A stretch of 64,000 nt of DNA, from contig OX463849.1 in NCBI GenBank assembly GCA_949825065.1, positions 32,662,043-32,726,042 of the forward strand, read 5' to 3'. Source of the DNA: Odontocerum albicorne. Lineage: Eukaryota > Arthropoda > Insecta > Trichoptera > Odontoceridae. Within the stretch, counting starts at the first letter, position 1, and the number at the start of each line of letters is the position of its first letter. The notes under the pieces were generated by a model. The model saw nothing but the letters and a program-made list of their open reading frames with translations, was not told the DNA's origin and ran no database searches. The position numbers and the translations under genes are program-made. Of the stretch, positions 1 to 11,676 are shown piece by piece.

Positions 1-95
1 CGCTATTTAAAAAATAGCTTGTCATCGCATCAATAACTAACATTATACCATTATCTGTAAAATTAAAACGCTGAATTGACAATATATACAAATAT

Positions 96-325
96 TATTT
101 TCACGCTGTCTCCCTGTCGAGGTAGGCAGAAAAGATAGAGCGCCATAATTTCCTATCGCGAAACATCTACACCCACACACCATCTCATACATCTCCTATA
201 ATTTATGACTTCTTACTTTTCGATGTTGGTCTTCCTCTACTACGCTTTCCTTTCATTTGCGCTGTGTATTTGTTTTGTTAGTATTTCGTCATTCATTCGT
301 TCTTTAATGCATACTCAGACTATTG
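96..325 (-). repeat. Family A non-LTR retrotransposon 3' fragment
   Basis: Decayed 3' end of the commonest repeat in the window, here called family A. Read on the minus strand, other copies give RT C-terminal text such as WFENVEQMNEERLTKQIY and, near the end, VWRSVLSAYP. The plus strand shows the family's hallmark, a 'ccctgtcgggg-taggcagagagga-agcgcca' block near the 3' end. No open frame survives. The clade (RTE, Jockey or CR1-like) is not resolved from these fragments. Confidence 0.65.
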
Positions 326-334
326 TTTTATTGT

Positions 335-530
335 ATTGTATTACACTGTCATTATATGTATTACCTATCAGGTTTACTGCCATATGACAGTATCTTCCAA
401 CAATCCAAAAATATTATAAAGAGATTTATGTGAATTTCAGTTTTTTTTTTTTAATAAATTACCATCAGGAATTGAACCCGTAGTCCCCATGTTAGAAGAC
501 AGGTGTCTTGCTTAATACATCAGTCTTCAG
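335..530 (-). repeat. tRNA-derived SINE (SINE-1), minus orientation
   Basis: On the minus strand a tRNA-like head with a B-box-like block (the plus strand shows 'aattgaacccgtag' near 472) is followed by a linker and a tail containing the reverse of 'ttggaagata-tgcc-atggcagtaaacc'. The same head and tail recur about 17 times in the window. The tail matches the LINE 3' end at 54260-54340. Old and diverged copy. Confidence 0.6.
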
Positions 531-1027
531 TTCATATACATTCATAGTCACGTCACCCCATGTAGTATTCTCAGTGTACGCCTTTCCACAGCATTTATCG
601 GCTCCTTTTAGTATTTTTCCAAAGTTAATATAAAAATATGTTGACAATGACCTAGATACATTGTGGAAATCAATATAAGTGGAAATGAGGTAATTTTTTT
701 CCTTTTCTGTATTCCGAATGAGACCAGATTGAAAATAGACGTGTTGGCGAGCGCCCAGGGACAGCAGAAAAGTGACTAACCCACTTTAGTACATATGTAT
801 TTAATGTTCCTTCACATTTACACCTAGGTTTCCTCGATTTTATGAAAAGGAAGAGTTGTTACACGACTCCATTTTGATGTATGACTTTGTTGAAATTCAT
901 TATCTTCAATTAGATTTTTTCCTAAGTCAATGTTTTATTTTATTAAATTTCTTAACTGTTATTAGAAAACTACGCTTGAAAATATATTCAAATCTTTACA
1001 ACCCGGTTTCCATTATTTTTTCTATAG
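531..1027. other. No gene seen
   Basis: AT-rich sequence between repeats. I see no coding potential, RNA gene or convincing repeat here. Confidence 0.5.
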
Positions 1028-1265
1028 CGTTTGTTTTATACCTGCAGGTGTTTCCCTATCGGGGTATGCGGATTGGAGTGAGCGCCAGACTTACCTATTT
1101 CGACACACATGTTTCGCCTCGTCTATATTCATATACCTTTTTATACGATTTCTCTCACTTTTTATATTTCCTTCTTTTAAAATATCACACTCTTACTCCA
1201 ACAATACTTTCCTTGATCTTCTCCTACCACGCTTTCCATTTAAAGTTTATTTTATTTAGATTTTT
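1028..1265 (-). repeat. Family A fragment
   Basis: Second decayed family A 3' tail in minus orientation, with the 'tccctatcggggtatgcgga' block near 1052 and the downstream 'tttcgacacacatgtttcgcctc' region. The 141-codon open frame on the opposite strand is a by-product of low-complexity sequence. Confidence 0.6.
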
Positions 1266-1424
1266 AAAGTTATTTGTTTAAATTTACTTGTGTTGTATTA
1301 ACATATGGTGGATTTGAAAATTTATATGTATAACCATATTTTTATATGTACCATATAAGAAAGTTGTTTAAATGCTCTTGATTTTAATAAAGAATTGATA
1401 AAAATAAATATTTATTTAATAAAA

Positions 1425-1600
1425 TGTTAGTTTTCAATCTGGGAGTTGTGGCCTTGATTCCCGTAGAAAGCCAGATTATTTTATAAAGGATTCCCGTCTG
1501 GTTTTCACTTAAGGCCTCTTGAACACCTTTCTGGTTGGTTGGAAGAGATTGGTTCTTCCAGGTATTATATAACCAAATTGGTTTATGGCATCATACCTTA
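1425..1600 (+). repeat. SINE-1 copy, plus, head truncated
   Basis: The anticodon-side half of the tRNA-like head survives ('gggagttgtggccttgattcccg'). It is followed by the conserved linker ('ctggttttcacttaaggcct') and the tail 'ggttggttggaagagattgg'. The A box is lost. Confidence 0.65.
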
Positions 1601-2352
1601 TTTATTATTCAAGTGTTCATATTTAGAGCAATAAAACGCAATAGAGGAAACCGCATATTAAGCAAAATAAAGGAATAAAACGGACACCGTCTTCAAGTGT
1701 CGGATGACCATTATGAAATGTTTTAAACCACATTTGACACACCCTTTATCTTACTGCATCGTCGCCATACACTGTACATACATAAATGTTTTGTTTATGT
1801 CACATTTAGCACCAACAAATATTTTGTTCCATCTTCAAAATTATTCCTAAAAACTGCTCAAGTAATTTATGTTAACAATGACCTAAAATGTTTTAGACTA
1901 TAACATTTCATAATAAAATACATTCAACACGTTTGAGATGAAGTTAGTAACGAAAATAGTATCCTATCGCCATCTATCCGAGTAATACGGAACCACTTTT
2001 TGTATAAAACATATTTTTAGACATACTGGAGTGATAAGTAATTCTGCCTTTTCTGACTAACTCATTCGTGGGATTGGATCCCAGTATGTCTGATTGTCTG
2101 TAATTAAGTTTTTTTTTTATGTTCTACTCAGTCTTCGAAATCTGTGTCGTCTCTAAAATTTCTTTGGAGAAATGTCTGTTTGTATATTTTTTACGATTTT
2201 ATTTGACCCAAAAAAATAATTGTAGACGTTCCCGCCGAATGAAATGAAAGCTTTTATAAAATGCACCGCAAAGTGAAATATTTGAACGTACGTATAAACA
2301 TTGTTAACGAGTATTATTATTTCCTGCTCTGTTTCTAAATTTAAGTGCTGTT
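1601..2352. other. No gene seen
   Basis: AT-rich intergenic sequence with scattered stop codons in all frames. No recognisable repeat or gene. Confidence 0.5.
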
Positions 2353-2545
2353 GACCTCAGTGGCCTAGTTGGTAATACGTCTGTCTTCTATTCCAGGGAT
2401 TATGGGCTCGATTTCCCCTGAGCGCCCAAATTAAAATATAGTTTTCATTTAAATTATTTTTAACAACTTTATTCTTGGTTGGAAGAGATTGCCATGTAGC
2501 AAAAATGCCGCCAGGCTGTACAGTATACAACAAAAGTGTAATATA
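2353..2545 (+). repeat. SINE-1 copy with both Pol III boxes
   Basis: Good plus-strand copy. The head has an A-box-like 'tggcctagttggtaatacg' near 2362 and a B-box-like 'gggctcgatttcc' near 2404. A linker follows, then the LINE-like tail 'ttggttggaagagattgcc' near 2476 and the end 'gtatacaacaaaagtgtaat'. The 64-codon minus frame here is only the reverse of the SINE. Confidence 0.75.
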
Positions 2546-2639
2546 GTACAATAATACAGACTAGATTTCTCATTATATCATAATATACGAGTAAAACAGC
2601 ATTTTACCAACGATTGGTCGCCTTATTTTCTCGGTTTAC

Positions 2640-2780
2640 CAGATTTGCACATATCTAGACTTGTTTTCAATGCAGCTTGGTTAACATTCACGCTCGTCAA
2701 GCGGGCGCCTCAGGTTTGATTTCCGACTGATTCAATTCTAGACTGGTTTTACTTATAGACCATTTTACATCTCAATTTAT
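2640..2780 (+). repeat. Possible further tRNA-derived SINE fragment
   Basis: A tRNA-like pair of blocks ('gcttggttaac' and 'caggtttgatttccg', about 40 bases apart) is followed by 'ctagactggttttacttata', which resembles the SINE-1 linker. No clear tail. Weak. Confidence 0.35.
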
Positions 2781-3059
2781 GTTTTTGTGAAGCTTTTATA
2801 CTGCTTATCATAAATTCTTTCAGCGCTATTAAGAGAAACAAAAAAATGTGCTATATACAGTATTATAAAATTCTGCCTTACAAAATTGAATGTGCCCATA
2901 GACTTGGAATCCGATCTCCTTGCCATCGGAACTCTGGTTTTGATCCGTCAAAATTGTACGTTTGCTGAAGTGCAACACTTTGCACACAATACACTAATAC
3001 ACGCGCAGGCGTCTTTCATCCACAGGATGACTGAAAATGATATTCAACCATGAGGAATA

Positions 3060-3392
3060 GCCTATTATATCAATGCAGCCTGGTTGCCATAAAAGTCTTC
3101 ATTGGCTCAAATGTGTTCGAAATATGGGTGGTGTGTGCAGCTTTAGAAAGCACTTAGACAACTCTTTTAGAGAGGTCGAATCAACATTTATGATTGTTTA
3201 TGAACACTACATACACTACACAGCACCTATATATCTACAAAGGTTTCTTCGTAGTTAGTCTTTCCATGCTAAGTTTTCAGCGTTTTTCTTACTCAATATG
3301 TTTTTCTTAATATGTACAGATACGGCAAAGTTTCCGATCTTATGGCTGCAGCCACCACCTTCTTTTCGTATTTTTTTGTTGATATTTCGGCC
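3060..3392. repeat. Repeat family Y, copy 1
   Basis: Shares with 12232-12420 and 14240-14530 a ~150-base block with landmarks 'gttttcagcg', 'atgtacagatacggcaaag' and 'ggctgcagccaccaccttc'. An upstream 'gtgtgcagctttagaaagca' block is also at 14270. No coding capacity recognised; type unknown. A weaker match to the upstream block occurs near 4585. Confidence 0.55.
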
Positions 3393-3397
3393 CCGTA

Positions 3398-4211
3398 TCA
3401 TCATCATCATTATTGTCAACCAGGGTCGATCCACTGCCGGATGAAGGTCTCCCAAGTTGACTCCAAATAGTTCGTTTTTTTATCGTTGATGCCATGTGAT
3501 GCTGCCATACTTCCTGATGTCATCTATCCAGCGTACCTTCGGTCTTTTTCTAGGCCTCTTTATGCCTCATGGGCACTATTGGATTATTTCGGATGTCCAT
3601 CGGGAGTCTGACATTCTGGCTACGTGTCCTGCCCATTGCCACTTCATTTTCTTGCACACCTTTATAACGTCTTCTACCTTTGTTTTGTTGCGAATCCAGG
3701 TGTTTCGTTTACGGTCTCTTTTAGTATATCCCAACATGCATCTCTCCATGCCCCTTTGCGAGGTCTGGAGCTTTTGTGCGTTCTTTGCTGTGAGCGTCTA
3801 TGTCTCTCAGCCATACATAAGTACTGGGAGAATACACAAGTTGTAGATCCTTCGCTTCAAGGATATTGGGAGATTACTTTTGAAGATGTTGTTCAAACAT
3901 CCAAATGAGATCCACGCTAGTTTTGTCCTTCGTCCTATTTCCTCCGAAATGCCACCTACAAAGGAAATAAGTTGGCCCAAGTACATATATTCGTGGACAA
4001 GTTCTAGAGGCTTTCCATCTACGTTTATTGGTTTTGGGGTAGCAAAGCTGTTCATCATATATTTGGTTTTTGATATATTCATTTTTAAACCAACTTCTTT
4101 ACTGAATTCTGCAAATTCTTGCACTTGGTGCTGAAGATCATTCGGGTTTTGTGAGAATATAACGATATCGTCTGCAAATCTCAAATGGCTCAGGTATTTT
4201 TCATCAATCAC
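3398..4211 (-). pseudogene. RTE-like non-LTR reverse transcriptase, C-terminal fragment
   Basis: The minus frame 4211-3807 reads as the second half of an RT domain. It holds the catalytic FADD motif (LRFADDIVIF, about residues 10-19), then KMNISKTKYM and YLGQLIS. Downstream, in shifted frames, the C-terminal block WQWAGHVARM and the end VDRPWLT are readable, so the copy has frameshifts and is 5' truncated. The 3' end runs into a short repeat (ATGATGATGATGAT near 3398-3411), as expected of RTE-clade elements, which end in microsatellite-like tails rather than poly(A). Full elements also encode an endonuclease, which is absent. Inactive. Confidence 0.8.
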
Positions 4212-4215
4212 CGTA

Positions 4216-4930
4216 TCGTGTAATCAACTGTATATTGTTATTTTTTCATATTTTTGTAACCATTTCGTGTCATGTATTTACTTACTTATGTATTATTTGA
4301 AATATCTTGCCGTGTATTTTTATTTGGTTATGTTGAATTTAATTATTTTTGTTTTTTTTTTAAATTTAAGATTATTTTGTAAATATTCTAAATGAAGCAC
4401 AAACTAGTTTTGTCAAAATATTTTTTTGAGGTACATTGTAAAATGAAATATTGATCATTGAATCTTCAGCGCTATTGTAAGTCATGGTTTCCTTCAAAAT
4501 CTCTCACCATTCTGTTTCTCTGCGGTGTGGCACTTTCGTGTCATAATATAATATGTATCATAAGTTTTAGTCGAGGGACGCAGCTTTAGACGTGGTCGAT
4601 TCAATATTCTATCATGATTTTCTTAACTAGGACATTTTTCTAGATCTAGGTTTTATTTTGCCGATTTTCGCTCGAATCGTGATGTTTCTGCAAGTCTCAC
4701 CAATTCAAAGTAGACAAAACTGGGAAAGTGAATGAATGATTTATAAGAGCCACTCACAGAGTATATGAATTTTTTCACCTGATTCGCCAAAATCTTTATT
4801 TTTGCGCCAAAGCGTGACATATTGGAACGCTACCAGAATCTAGAATATCTTTTAACGCAGTGGTGGAACTAGAAAATAATACCAGAGAAAAGGGACAACA
4901 TGAAAATAAAATAATATCTAACGTGACGAT
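4216..4930. other. No gene seen
   Basis: AT-rich; apart from a faint family Y similarity near 4585 I see nothing in it. Confidence 0.45.
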
Positions 4931-4937
4931 ACAATTT

Positions 4938-5187
4938 TATGTATATTATTTATAGTTAAGGCATTAACACTGATGTTTAATGACATTGTAATTTTTTTAG
5001 TCAATCACTATTTATATAACGGTATAGCCCTATCAGTTTCAAGGTGTTACCTCACCATCAGGGGAGCACAAACAAATCTTGTTTGTGCTACCATGATGAT
5101 AAAGTGAACACCTTGAAACCGGCAGGGTTATACCGTTATAAAGAGTGGAATAAACAGTGTTTGATTAAACAAATTACATTTTTTGGA
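4938..5187. repeat. Foldback (inverted) copy of LINE-like repeat Z
   Basis: Two arms meet at 5075-5079 ('agcacaaacaa atc ttgtttgtgct'). The left arm carries the reverse of the 3' region seen intact at 47940-48070 (landmarks 'accttgaaaccgg', 'ttataccgtta', 'ttacaatgtctttaaacc', 'ttaatgccttaactataaat'). The right arm carries the forward copy and stops after 'aaacaaattaca'. The arms are about 80-85% alike, so the event is old. Confidence 0.75.
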
Positions 5188-5485
5188 ATAACAAAATCTT
5201 CTATAACTCAATTAGATAATTGCTGAGAGAATACGGTAGTTGCCTCGGATGTAGACATATTTATTTCAACGCTGCACAGAGTTTTATTTGTGCTCTCCTG
5301 TTTAAGAGGTGAAAACCTTGAAACCGGAAAGATTATACCGTTATAAAAAGTGGAATAAACAATGTATGTTTAAACAAATTACAATTTTAGGAATAACACA
5401 AGTTTCTATAACTCAACGTAGCTGAGAGTAGAATACATTAGTTGCCTCAGATGTGGACACATTTAGTTCTACGTTGTAAAGGCTT
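5077..5485 (+). repeat. Direct tandem duplication of repeat Z, ~205 bp x2
   Basis: The segment starting 'tttgtgct' and running through 'accttgaaaccgg', 'ttataccgttataaa', 'ctataactcaa' and 'gttgcctc-gatgt-gaca' occurs at 5079-5283 and again at 5289-5485. A local direct duplication downstream of the foldback. Confidence 0.7.
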
Positions 5486-6689
5486 GGTTGCAGAATTGAC
5501 GGAAAAATTAATGTTTTGTCTTTTTCCCTTGTCAACATAACTTTTCGCTCACCCTCAATATATTTTTCGCTCACCCTCAATATATTTTTCGCTCACCCTT
5601 TGATATAATTGATCTATGCATAAGATGGACACTGGTAATTGAAATTCAATCATTGGTATTGTTTGAAAATGGTTTGTTTTATATATTTTCACTGGTGGGT
5701 TTTCTGTGAGAGCTCTATTATTCTGTGAGAGCTCTATTTATTATTCATTGAGCTGATATTTATTCAAAATGTAAATTAATTGTATTTATTCTTATTATTA
5801 ATGTTGGTTTAAATTAAATAAGTATTTTTTTAAATATTCACTATGAATACTACAGTGAACGTAATTAATTATATTTTAAGATATGCAACGTTCTATACCG
5901 TTTCTTTTTATTTTTGTATGTCGCCGGATCCATTGAGTAGAATGGTTTGCTTGTGGAACTGAGCTTAGCTAAGAACCTGACTTCAATAAGAAATTTAAAA
6001 ACTCGTTGATTTTTCATAAATGCCTTGAAGTGGCACAGAAATGTTTAACGGTGCAAAAATATATATTTTCAAAATACTTTTCAGTCAATGAGAGACTTTT
6101 GTATACAATAGCGAAATTTTGGTAGCTATTACAGTCTTTAGTTGATTTGAAAGAAGGCAGAAGTTTTAAAGACCTTGTAATTTTTATCATCAAATAACTG
6201 CAATACGAAATCCGAAATTAATTTAGAACAACTGCAAAATAGTAGCATTTTTAACTTCGATAAGGATATTTTTCTTCTTCATTCCTGAATTCTAGAACAA
6301 TCGATGCTTCATTCATTGACTGACCCAGCTGACCCATAGACCCATAGACCCAGCCACGTGACAGGTTTTGTGCGAAATAGGTTATAGTGCTCTATCGTAG
6401 ATCAAACCTGTTTTCACGCAATTCCTCGTTGTGCTTCATCCAGTTATACCTGGTACGACTTATTCGTTTTCTTTTCCTGTTCACATTTACCCAAAAATGC
6501 CAAGCTGCTTTATCGTGAGAGGTTTCCGATCTATCTATGCATTCTTTGTATCCTTTTCAATATTTGACCTTCAGACATATCGATATATTTTTCTACTCTG
6601 GTAGTTCGAAATCTAAATGGCTTTATAATATGATCACCATTACATAATTTTTCACATTTTTTTCTTCTCTTTTCTCTTTCATTCTACCC
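5486..6689. other. No gene; small repeat only
   Basis: Holds a 22-bp tandem repeat ('ttttcgctcaccctcaatat', three copies at 5531-5600) and a doublet of 'ctgtgagagctctatt' near 5708-5740. Otherwise AT-rich with no readable gene. Confidence 0.5.
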
Positions 6690-7110
6690 GGGATCGACTT
6701 TTCGAGTCCACTATCTCCTGTTGTGGAGAAATTCCCTTAAGACTTTCAGCGCTCTGGTGTTCTTTTCCACACTATGCGTCCATCTTTTCTTTGAATGATT
6801 CCTTCGTCTTCTCCCGTCAACCTCCAGCCCAAACAGGGATCGGTCATGTACTCTTCGGGTATTTTACCGATGTGTTCGTACCTCCGCAATTTGATCTGCC
6901 TCAGTTTGTCATTTATGGGTGCCACTTATCTGATATACGAGTATGTTAATATTTTTGTGCTTTAACTCTGCGAGTGATACCCACCATCTACTTTATCATC
7001 CTCATCTTTGCTGCATAGTTCTTTCGCTCCAGTGTTCTAGTATGCACTGAGCATTACGCGCCATAAATCATCATTGGTTATAACCAATATCATGTGTGAC
7101 ACTCTTGTAT
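6690..7110 (-). pseudogene. Non-LTR RT C-terminal fragment (family G)
   Basis: Minus-strand translation gives MRMIKWMVGITRRVKA near 7000, then VAPINDKLRQIKLRRYEHIG near 6900. This is the end of the thumb/C-terminal region of RTE-type elements, where family members show MRMLRWM and VAPI-DKLR-RLRWYGHV. Frames are interrupted. No endonuclease or catalytic core remains. Confidence 0.65.
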
Positions 7111-7394
7111 ACTTACATGTCCTTTGTCTTTAGCGGCATTCATTTATCACAAGCCATTTCATATGTTTTTCAAATAGTGGATAAGATCTTTAGATTCCTC
7201 GATGATGCCTCCCTTCTTTGACGTTTCATTTCATTTACTCTCCAGCAGTCCCTTATGCCAAATATTTTCTGGTTTGCTTACCACATTATCCATAAAATAT
7301 GATATCATGTCTTAGTGTGCCGAGTGATCTACTTTCTGACGGTCTAGTGTATTTCAAATAAATGTTGGACGAAACCAATTCACCATCATCACTA

Positions 7395-7720
7395 TCACGT
7401 CATGTCCCTATTGAATTAGGTAGAGACAACAAATCTCCTCTTCGTTATATCCTGTCATACATGTTTCGCTTTTGTTACATCCATACACTTCGTCATGCAT
7501 ACTCTCCTATTATAAATGATTTTCAGACTTCTCACTTTTACAATTTTATTCATTTTGTCATGTCACGTTTTTCTAGGCCTTCCCAAATTTCTTACACATT
7601 TATTCGGCTCTTCGCACTCTTTTATTCGGCTCTTTTCAATCTTGTTTTTCTCACATACATCAAAATTGGTATATAATATTGCCTATTCCGGCTCGAGTAT
7701 ATAATATTGCCTAAAAACTT
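7395..7720 (-). repeat. Family A fragment
   Basis: Minus-oriented copy with the 'ccctattgaattaggtagag' end block near 7407 and the internal 'tttattcggctctt' block, which is locally duplicated (7599 and 7621). Confidence 0.6.
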
Positions 7721-7739
7721 AATTCGATAGTCGCCACTG

Positions 7740-10380
7740 TTGACACGAGTTTCTCATATAGCGGAGGCGCCTTTGACTATAATAAATGGGACACATATCA
7801 GATTCAGTAGACATTTTTTGCAATGCACTTTTGTCACCTTCACCGGTCCGCAGACTCATAACTCAAATCTATTTACTTGGTCACGACACATTTACATCAA
7901 TACAGATCGGCCGCAGATTATTTTTATCGTCTTCATTCGATCATCTGCGAATTTGAAATAGATGACCCCAATCTTCTCAAAATTATTTTATCAATTCTGT
8001 GGAAATGGTTGAGACATACCTTACTCGTACATGTTTGGAGGATATCTGATGGCAGAATTCCGAAATATGGGTTTAAGATGACGCTCAAAAGAAGAGATTG
8101 ATATATTTATTTTACATTTAATATAGGTTTAACCCAATTACATCAAATAACAAGAACAAATATCGATTATAAAGTCTAAATATATCATAATGACAAAAGG
8201 AACAATGTTAACAACTCCTGCTTCCAGGTTAAGTGACTCAGTTATTCCTTCCAAGTTTACTAAGGAGTTAAATCGTCAATTTATACATTGATATGTGGAA
8301 GTTATCAGTATCAGAATTTTTTTCAACGAGGTCATTCCGTGTATGAGTGGTGATGCTCTTAAGAGCTCAGTTCGTTACGGCACCGAAAACAATCGTTATT
8401 CACGACAGCGTAAATAATTATTGTCCATACCTTAAACAAAAGTCTGTGAATCAACAAAAGGTTTGCTATTTTTCCCGTTAGCAATTTGTAATATATAAAT
8501 ATGTGCGTAGATCTCTTCAAATATATCCATTAGGATGACCTAGAAGGACGTGGAATAGGCATATCTAGGGACTGTGCGAAGACAGGCACCAGCTAGACTT
8601 GAAGACTGTTCTCGAAAGAACTCGGTGCCGACACGTCTGGAGGAATACTGTTCCAGCATTGCAACCCTGACCCTGGTGGCCATTGGGCAGAGAAAGTAAA
8701 GAAAAATTATTTTGAAACATGTAGATTTTTTTCATAAATTTAGTCAGTTAATTACTCGTTTAATAATGAAAATGATAAGAAATCAATAAAAACATTTTTT
8801 TAAATGACTGTACAGTGGTGTGATAATATATTTACATGTACATATATATGGAAGCCCGGACTTTGAAAGCGTGTGATAGCAGCAAAATTAATGCAGTAAA
8901 ATAGGTAGGATATCTGATATTATACTGTTTGATACAGCAAGAAATGATTAGATTAGGGTAACTGTCAGAGACAAATGTTCGAAGCTCTTTATTCTCGTTG
9001 CGTAGGCTTTGGCTTCAATATACTAGTCATGCTTGGTGAAGTTTGATAATATTTTGTTGTATACATACATATATTGAACTTAAATATACATATAATTATT
9101 AAATAATTTTAAAACAATGACTGTAATTTATTATTACTACTGCTTTTTGTATCTTCATGTTAGTTTAAGATTAAGTTGTATTATTTGTCAATAATTTTAA
9201 GTACTTGTATAACCTGTCACATGTTCATTTGTATATAAAGACACTGTTGTGTCGTTAATTAAATAAAAATAAAATAAATAAAATAATAGACCTAACATAG
9301 GTCTAATAAATTGGAACTTTATATGATTTTTGATTCGCATTTGTTTATTTCTCTTTGATTGTACGAGTGCCATTATAAAAATCGAATTATTTTTTCTTAG
9401 TAACGACTTATAATATTTACATTGTCACCATTTATATTTGGACATTATTATTTTTTAAATATTTAAGCCAATAATGTGGACTATGCAGTGGATTTACGGT
9501 TTACCCCATTCAACTTTGTATTTTTGTAATTCCAAGTTTTGGGGTTGATAGATATTTTGGCATTCACCAAGGAAGGTCCCCACAGGATTTTCGTGTTTTA
9601 TCCAAGTTACACGCGTTAAGTAAACAGGCAATCATTGCAAACGTGTTTTGCGATTTGTCTAAGTCTTCTTTCGCCATCTGCAACGGATCTTCCTCCCTTC
9701 TATGTTCTTCTGACAAATTGAAAACAATTTATTTATTTAAAGAGATTCCAGAACTTTTTACAAATATTGTTGGATTCAAAAATATGCGTTGACTTTTTGT
9801 CTAGATATTGTCTAAATGATTATTTTTTAATCTTTTTTAAGTTTGTTTTACATTCCTAATATCAGACAAGTTTTTTTCTGATTACTTTTTAATTTTAAAA
9901 TTACTTTTTATTTATTTAAACATTTTTTTCTGTTGAAATAGCATTGTTTTATTTTGTTCCCATTTACTTATCAAACAATACGGTCATTTTATATATTTTT
10001 AACAAAAAAAATGTAAAGTAAAGAATTAGAAACATATTTGTATTTAAATTTTTATTTTAGAAATTTGTAAAATAACTTGAATTTAAATGTTTTTACTGAA
10101 ATTACTGTATTATTTAGTAGAATGAATCAACAATGAGAATATCATCTTATAAAGCTTGTAGTATACATTTGATATGTAGAATTGCGTGGGCAGGAGGCAC
10201 CATTATCTTCGGTCCCAATTATCGAGCTTCCAGGTTAAGAACTACTGAAGTAAGAACGTAACTCATAGTTTGCCATTGCACGTGTTATACATATATGTAT
10301 ATTAACGCAAAATGAACAGGCAAAAATACTCGCACACGTTTAGCGCATGCGAGAATTACCAGACGAACTGAACTTTCCAG
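7740..10380. other. Long gene-free stretch
   Basis: About 2.6 kb, strongly AT-rich. A slightly GC-richer island at 8530-8690 has the look of a decayed RT tail but no motif I can name. No tRNA or rRNA, and no open frame with recognisable content. Confidence 0.45.
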
Positions 10381-10384
10381 ACGA

Positions 10385-10470
10385 TCCAGATTGTTTTTTT
10401 TTTTTTTTCATATTATCGATAATCGAACCCGAAACCTCCGGGTGTATCTTATCTACCAGGCCATAGAGTT
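10385..10470 (-). repeat. SINE-1 head fragment
   Basis: The reverse of the SINE head: 'aatcgaacccgaaacctccg' (B box) and 'ctaccaggccatagag' (A box), preceded by a T-run. The tail is missing. Confidence 0.55.
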
Positions 10471-10544
10471 CGTTAATACGGTAATTTGTAGATACTTCAA
10501 ACTCAAAATATTCGAAACAATTTTATGAATTTATTGATGCTTCG

Positions 10545-10622
10545 TTGTATAACAATCTGGCAAGCTTGTTGCCAGGTTGCAATATTTTCTAACCCACCAG
10601 ACAAAAGTAAATAAAATAAATA
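10545..10622 (-). repeat. LINE B 3'-terminal fragment
   Basis: About 78 bp matching the reverse of the extreme 3' end of LINE B at 54265-54340: 'aacaatctggcaagcttgttgcc' and 'ccaccagacaaaagtaaata'. A short 5'-truncated insertion. Confidence 0.6.
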
Positions 10623-10747
10623 AAATTGTTACAAAAATGATTTAATTTTTATTTGTACAACAAAACAGTAACACATTAATACATACCATTGATCGATGGA
10701 ATATACTATACGTAACATTACTGACTAAATACAAACATGCATACATA

Positions 10748-10990
10748 CCGTCACGTCATTTCCCTGTCGGGGTACGCAGAGAAGACAGATTGCCAGACTT
10801 TCATATCTCGACATGCATCCACCTTCTCATACAACTCCCACGATTCCAACCATACTTTCTTTGGTCTTCCATATATTTGTTTTGTTAGTCTTTCTTCATT
10901 CATTTGTTCTACATTTTCAAACCATTTCAGAGTGCTCTTCTTCATCTTACTGAACTCATCAGCCTAATGTTCACATTCTTCCCTAATCAT
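10748..10990 (-). pseudogene. Family A RT C-terminal fragment
   Basis: Minus frame 10945-10751 retains the clearest family A text: STLKWFENVEQMNEERLTKQ, then RPKKVWLESW and DMKVWQSVFSAYPDRE. This is the C-terminal tail of a non-LTR RT ORF (WFGHVERMNEERLT type). The RT catalytic core is absent. The 3' end carries the 'ccctgtcggggtacgcagag' block. Confidence 0.7.
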
Positions 10991-11676
10991 TTAATTCTGT
11001 TTCATTAAATTATTGTTAAAAACATGTTAATGTTGGAACTAGTATAATGTTAGTTGGTTACCGGCTCGAGTCTCATTTTCGGTAGTGTTGCAAATAATTT
11101 AACTTTCATTTAGCATTACAAAAATGTTAACAATTTATCTATCTTTAAAGTTAACCATTTTAAGATATTCATTAACTTTAGCATTTCTGAAAGATTGTAC
11201 GAGTAAGCTAGAAACTGCCTGCATTCTATTGGAGTAGATTATCTGGACAGAAATACCTTGCAGTCGACATGTCAAGGGAACGTGCCTAGAATAAGAAGTA
11301 CAAATATGTGAAAATTCAGCGCTATCTTAAAGAATCCACTCTATTAGCGGTACACCGAGTCCTTAATTACACTCATCAATACTCCTCACAGGATCTGCAC
11401 GCTCCTTTCAAATATCTTCTGTTTCCTACAAATATTTTCTACTCGAGGATATTATCAAAAGTTTGCTGATAACTTATTTAAAAATATATATTTCTGTTGA
11501 AGAAAATACCAGAAGACCAAGGATAAAATCAAATCATCGAAATTTAAACTTTAGGTAAATCTTATAATAAGGTCTCAAATAACCCAAGAAACCCTCTATT
11601 TAATGAACTTATTAAGATATTCTCTTCCCCATTATTATTTAAATCAGAATGTGTTACTATCTCATACCAGATGATC
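10991..11676. other. No gene seen
   Basis: AT-rich, no recognised repeat or coding sequence. Confidence 0.45.

Noticed and set aside
856..1281. 141-codon ORF rich in Phe/Leu/Tyr as a membrane protein
   Set aside because: Overlaps the reverse of a family A retroelement tail and T-rich DNA; hydrophobicity follows from composition.
2353..2430. tRNA gene
   Set aside because: The head has A- and B-box-like blocks but poor stems, and is followed by the SINE tail repeated throughout the window. It is a SINE, as are the other tRNA-like hits.
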